Assembly: GCF_014333425.1 (NCBI RefSeq)
Contig: NZ_JACRYT010000013.1
Coordinates: forward strand, 9,861-73,860
Origin: Zhenpiania hominis
Lineage (GTDB): Bacteria; Bacillota; Clostridia; Peptostreptococcales; Anaerovoracaceae
DNA: 64,000 nucleotides
Reading direction: 5' to 3'
Shown here piece by piece: positions 63,401-64,000 of this stretch. The notes under the pieces were generated by a model that did no database searches, had not been told where the DNA came from, and was given only the letters and a program-made list of their open reading frames with translations. The first letter of the stretch is position 1. Every line of letters begins with the position of its first letter. Position numbers and translations under genes: made by a program.

Positions 63401-63549
63401 TTGGCAGTCGGAGGTCCCTCATAAAAGATGAAGGACGGCTGCCCCTCTCTTGTCGTTACGCATTTGTGGAGAAGATCTTCTTTCTCCCAGTTGTCTGCCT
63501 GCTCCATCTGCAGCTCAGCAATCGGCTTTTCCGATAAGTTCTTAAACAT
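60436..63549 (-). CDS. ileS: Isoleucyl-tRNA synthetase
   Basis: Class Ia synthetase, 1037 residues. HIGH-type motif in PPTANGRPGIHH (about residue 50), editing domain with WTTTPWTLASN, KMSKS around residue 597 (KKMSKSRGN), and a C-terminal anticodon-binding region. The GIHH form of the HIGH motif and the length point to the eukaryote-like IleS2 type, which is often mupirocin resistant (family knowledge, not tested here). Controlled by a T-box with an Ile specifier. Confidence 0.97.
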   Translation of the reverse strand: MFKNLSEKPIAELQMEQADNWEKEDLLHKCVTTREGQPSFIFYEGPPTANGRPGIHHVIARTLKDSVCRYKTMQGFKVKRKAGWDTHGLPVEIEVEKQLKMSGKKDIETYGIKEFNEKCRESVFTYEGMWREMTKRMGYLIDLDNPYITLDNNFIETGWWILKEFFKAGLIYEGHKILPYCPRCGTGLASHEVAQGYKEVKVTTITAKFKRKDADEYFLAWTTTPWTLASNVSLTVGPDVDYVKVKMTAGEEEGNIFYVAKVLADKVLGAENYEILQEMKGKELEYVEYEQLMPFVKPDKKAFFVTCADYVTIEDGTGIVHTAPAFGEDDYQTGRRYNLPVVNPVDEEGKYTETPWKGRFVMEDGLDIDIIKWLAGENKIFAKEKIVHNYPHCWRCGTPLVYYAKPSWYIEMSKLKDQLVANNNTVNWFPDFVGEKRFGNWLEEVKDWAISRNRYWGTPIPIWRCECGHLECIGSRAELVEKAQEDIDESIELHRPYVDDVHLTCPECGKTMSRIPEVMDCWFDSGSMPFAQQHYPFENKENFDEELFPADFICEGIDQTRGWFYSLMAISTFIKGKAPYKNVLVNDLILDKDGKKMSKSRGNTVDPFELFDKYGADATRWYLLHVSPAWSPTRFDEEGLVEIVSKFFGTLRNVYNFFVLYSNQDNMEPAELSVDYAARPELDRWILSKYNKLIKEVTEDMDHYDHMKSVRKIQEFVVEDLSNWYIRRARRRFWGEELNEDKKSVYATTYEVLVGVAKLIAPFAPFIADEMYVNLTGEESVHIAYFPKADEARIDARTEERMDLVRALVGLGRGTREKERIKVRQPLSEILVDGKYEELIGDLTPLIMEELNVKKVVFEKELDQYMNYSLKPNFKVAGPILGKNIKAFGGALAKADAADTVAKLEADGKITLELNGEPTEITTDMVDMRISAKEGFAVAMENNVFTILDTTLNNELIAEGLARELISKVQQLRKQKNFEMMDKIEILLSADEEVAAAVEAHKDYIMKETLALEIAEGSDLKEYDLNGHKTGIDVEKK

Positions 63550-63584
63550 ACCCTTTTCCTCTCTATCCTTGATTTATTGGTTTT

Positions 63585-63815
63585 CCGTTTCGAAAAAAGA
63601 AATCCCTGATTCTCTTTTTTCGAGAATCAGGGACGATAAATTACCGCGGTACCACCCTGCTTGCAACATAACGATGCCACTTCATTTCGGGGTAAAGGCT
63701 CCGAAGTGATCTTCACATACCGCTTCACCAACGCTCTCTCAGCCAAAAAGCGTCTCTCTGTAAGGCTCTTACACGGAGCTACTGTCTTCATCTGCGCCTC
63801 TTTCTATTTACTTTA
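63585..63815 (-). promoter_or_regulatory. T-box riboswitch of ileS (Ile specifier AUC)
   Basis: The leader shows the conserved order: AGAGGCGCAGATGAAGACAG stem I start, GAGAGCGTTGGTG, specifier ATC at 63708-63710 followed by ACTTCGGAGC, then T-box core TGGTACCGCGG (63644-63654). The terminator TCCCTGATTCTC/GAGAATCAGGGA (63603-63633) ends with a U-rich tract. Uncharged tRNA-Ile binding would favour the antiterminator and ileS expression. Confidence 0.93.
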
Positions 63816-63826
63816 CATACGTTGAT

Positions 63827-63855
63827 ATTTTATATGTTCGCGCCCGCAAAGTCAA
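63827..63855 (-). promoter_or_regulatory. ileS promoter
   Basis: TTGACT (63850-63855), 17 bp, TAAAAT (63827-63832). The spacer contains TTGCGGGCGCGAACATA, a variant of the motif seen at 1.4-1.9, 8.9 and 59.5 kb. Confidence 0.7.
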
Positions 63856-63908
63856 GCAGGAATTTAACGCTTTTGCAAGCTTATGGTTCACATATGATAA
63901 TGTCTTAG

Positions 63909-63943
63909 TATACCACAAAAGAAAATGTCCCGAATGTGGTATA
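63909..63943. promoter_or_regulatory. 9-bp inverted repeat overlapping a plus-strand -10 element
   Basis: TATACCACA (63909-63917) mirrors TGTGGTATA (63935-63943); TATAAT at 63940-63945 is a -10 for a plus-strand unit leaving the window. Likely operator for that gene. Confidence 0.5.
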
Positions 63944-63970
63944 ATTATCCTCCTATGAGACTTATGAACA

Positions 63971-64000
63971 GGAGGAAATCATTATCAGAAAGGTAGAACT
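63971..64000 (+). other. Possible start of a plus-strand gene with a non-standard initiation codon
   Basis: GGAGG (63971-63975) is followed by no ATG, GTG or TTG within range before the window ends. The nearest candidates are ATT (63981) and ATC (63984), giving an I/M-R-K-V-E start. A short ATG frame upstream ends at TAG. Too little sequence to name a product. Confidence 0.25.

Noticed and set aside
1..64000. tRNA, rRNA, prophage or complete insertion sequence
   Set aside because: Looked for but none recognised on either strand.

Overview
The window is about 64 kb of a moderate-GC (about 48-50%) Clostridia-type Firmicute chromosome. Supporting signs are AGGAGG ribosome-binding sites, consensus sigma-A promoters with 17-bp spacers, many Rho-independent terminators, a T-box in front of ileS, the Gram-positive rimP-nusA-ylxR-ylxQ-infB-rbfA-nrnA-truB-ribF-rpsO-pnp order, a Feo iron system with a FeoB-associated Cys-rich peptide, and spoIID behind a recognisable sigma-E promoter. 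Catabolism looks like amino-acid or peptide fermentation. I cannot place it at genus level. No tRNA, rRNA, CRISPR array, complete insertion sequence or prophage was seen.

Layout. 1-1163: 5' part of class III fructose-bisphosphatase. 1.2-2.2 kb: a non-coding stretch with short repeats and the met terminator. 2.2-4.4 kb: metY-metA. 4.5-8.9 kb: a Bce-type antimicrobial-peptide sensing/resistance operon whose ATPase is broken. 9.1-11.3 kb: a polar amino-acid ABC importer. 11.5-13.4 kb: a small lipoprotein, a GH18 enzyme and a frameshifted small gene. 13.5-19.9 kb: two tandem GHL10-type cell-envelope hydrolases, a D-2-hydroxyacid dehydrogenase, an M16 peptidase and two-subunit fumarase. 20-21.1 kb: spoIID. 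21.1-24.8 kb: the Feo locus with two FeoA genes, Cys-rich and HMA accessories, and a dense control region. 24.9-29.2 kb: M20 peptidase, NhaC-type antiporter and D-aminoacylase. 29.3-33.2 kb: aldo/keto reductase, a broken Rpn nuclease, DUF1848, flavin reductase and ABM monooxygenase. 33.2-36.7 kb: moxR-DUF58-TgpA, with the last two genes damaged. 36.9-48.8 kb: the translation/RNA superoperon. 49-50.4 kb: citrate synthase. 50.4-53.9 kb: EamA-Nudix-Nit-BMP lipoprotein. 54-57.7 kb: a P-loop protein, then modABC and a MoeA-like protein. 57.8-60.4 kb: rlmN, a DUF2089 regulator and its broken partner. 60.4-63.9 kb: ileS with its T-box.

The most unusual theme is gene damage. Three genes (BceA-like ATPase, TgpA-like transglutaminase, Rpn nuclease) have lost their middle segments, with the reading frame changed at the join, and three more (DUF58, a small gene at 13.1-13.4 kb, the DUF2089 partner at 59.9-60.4 kb) carry frameshifts. 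Either accessory functions are decaying or the assembly has recurrent indel errors. The second theme is regulation: a CsoR-type dyad inside a perfect promoter of a stand-alone feoA, two similar metal-type operators on separate feo promoters enclosing a possible short transcript, a 14-bp perfect inverted repeat on the DUF2089 promoter, a MerR-like 19-bp-spacer promoter on moxR, and a degenerate motif recurring in several intergenic regions.
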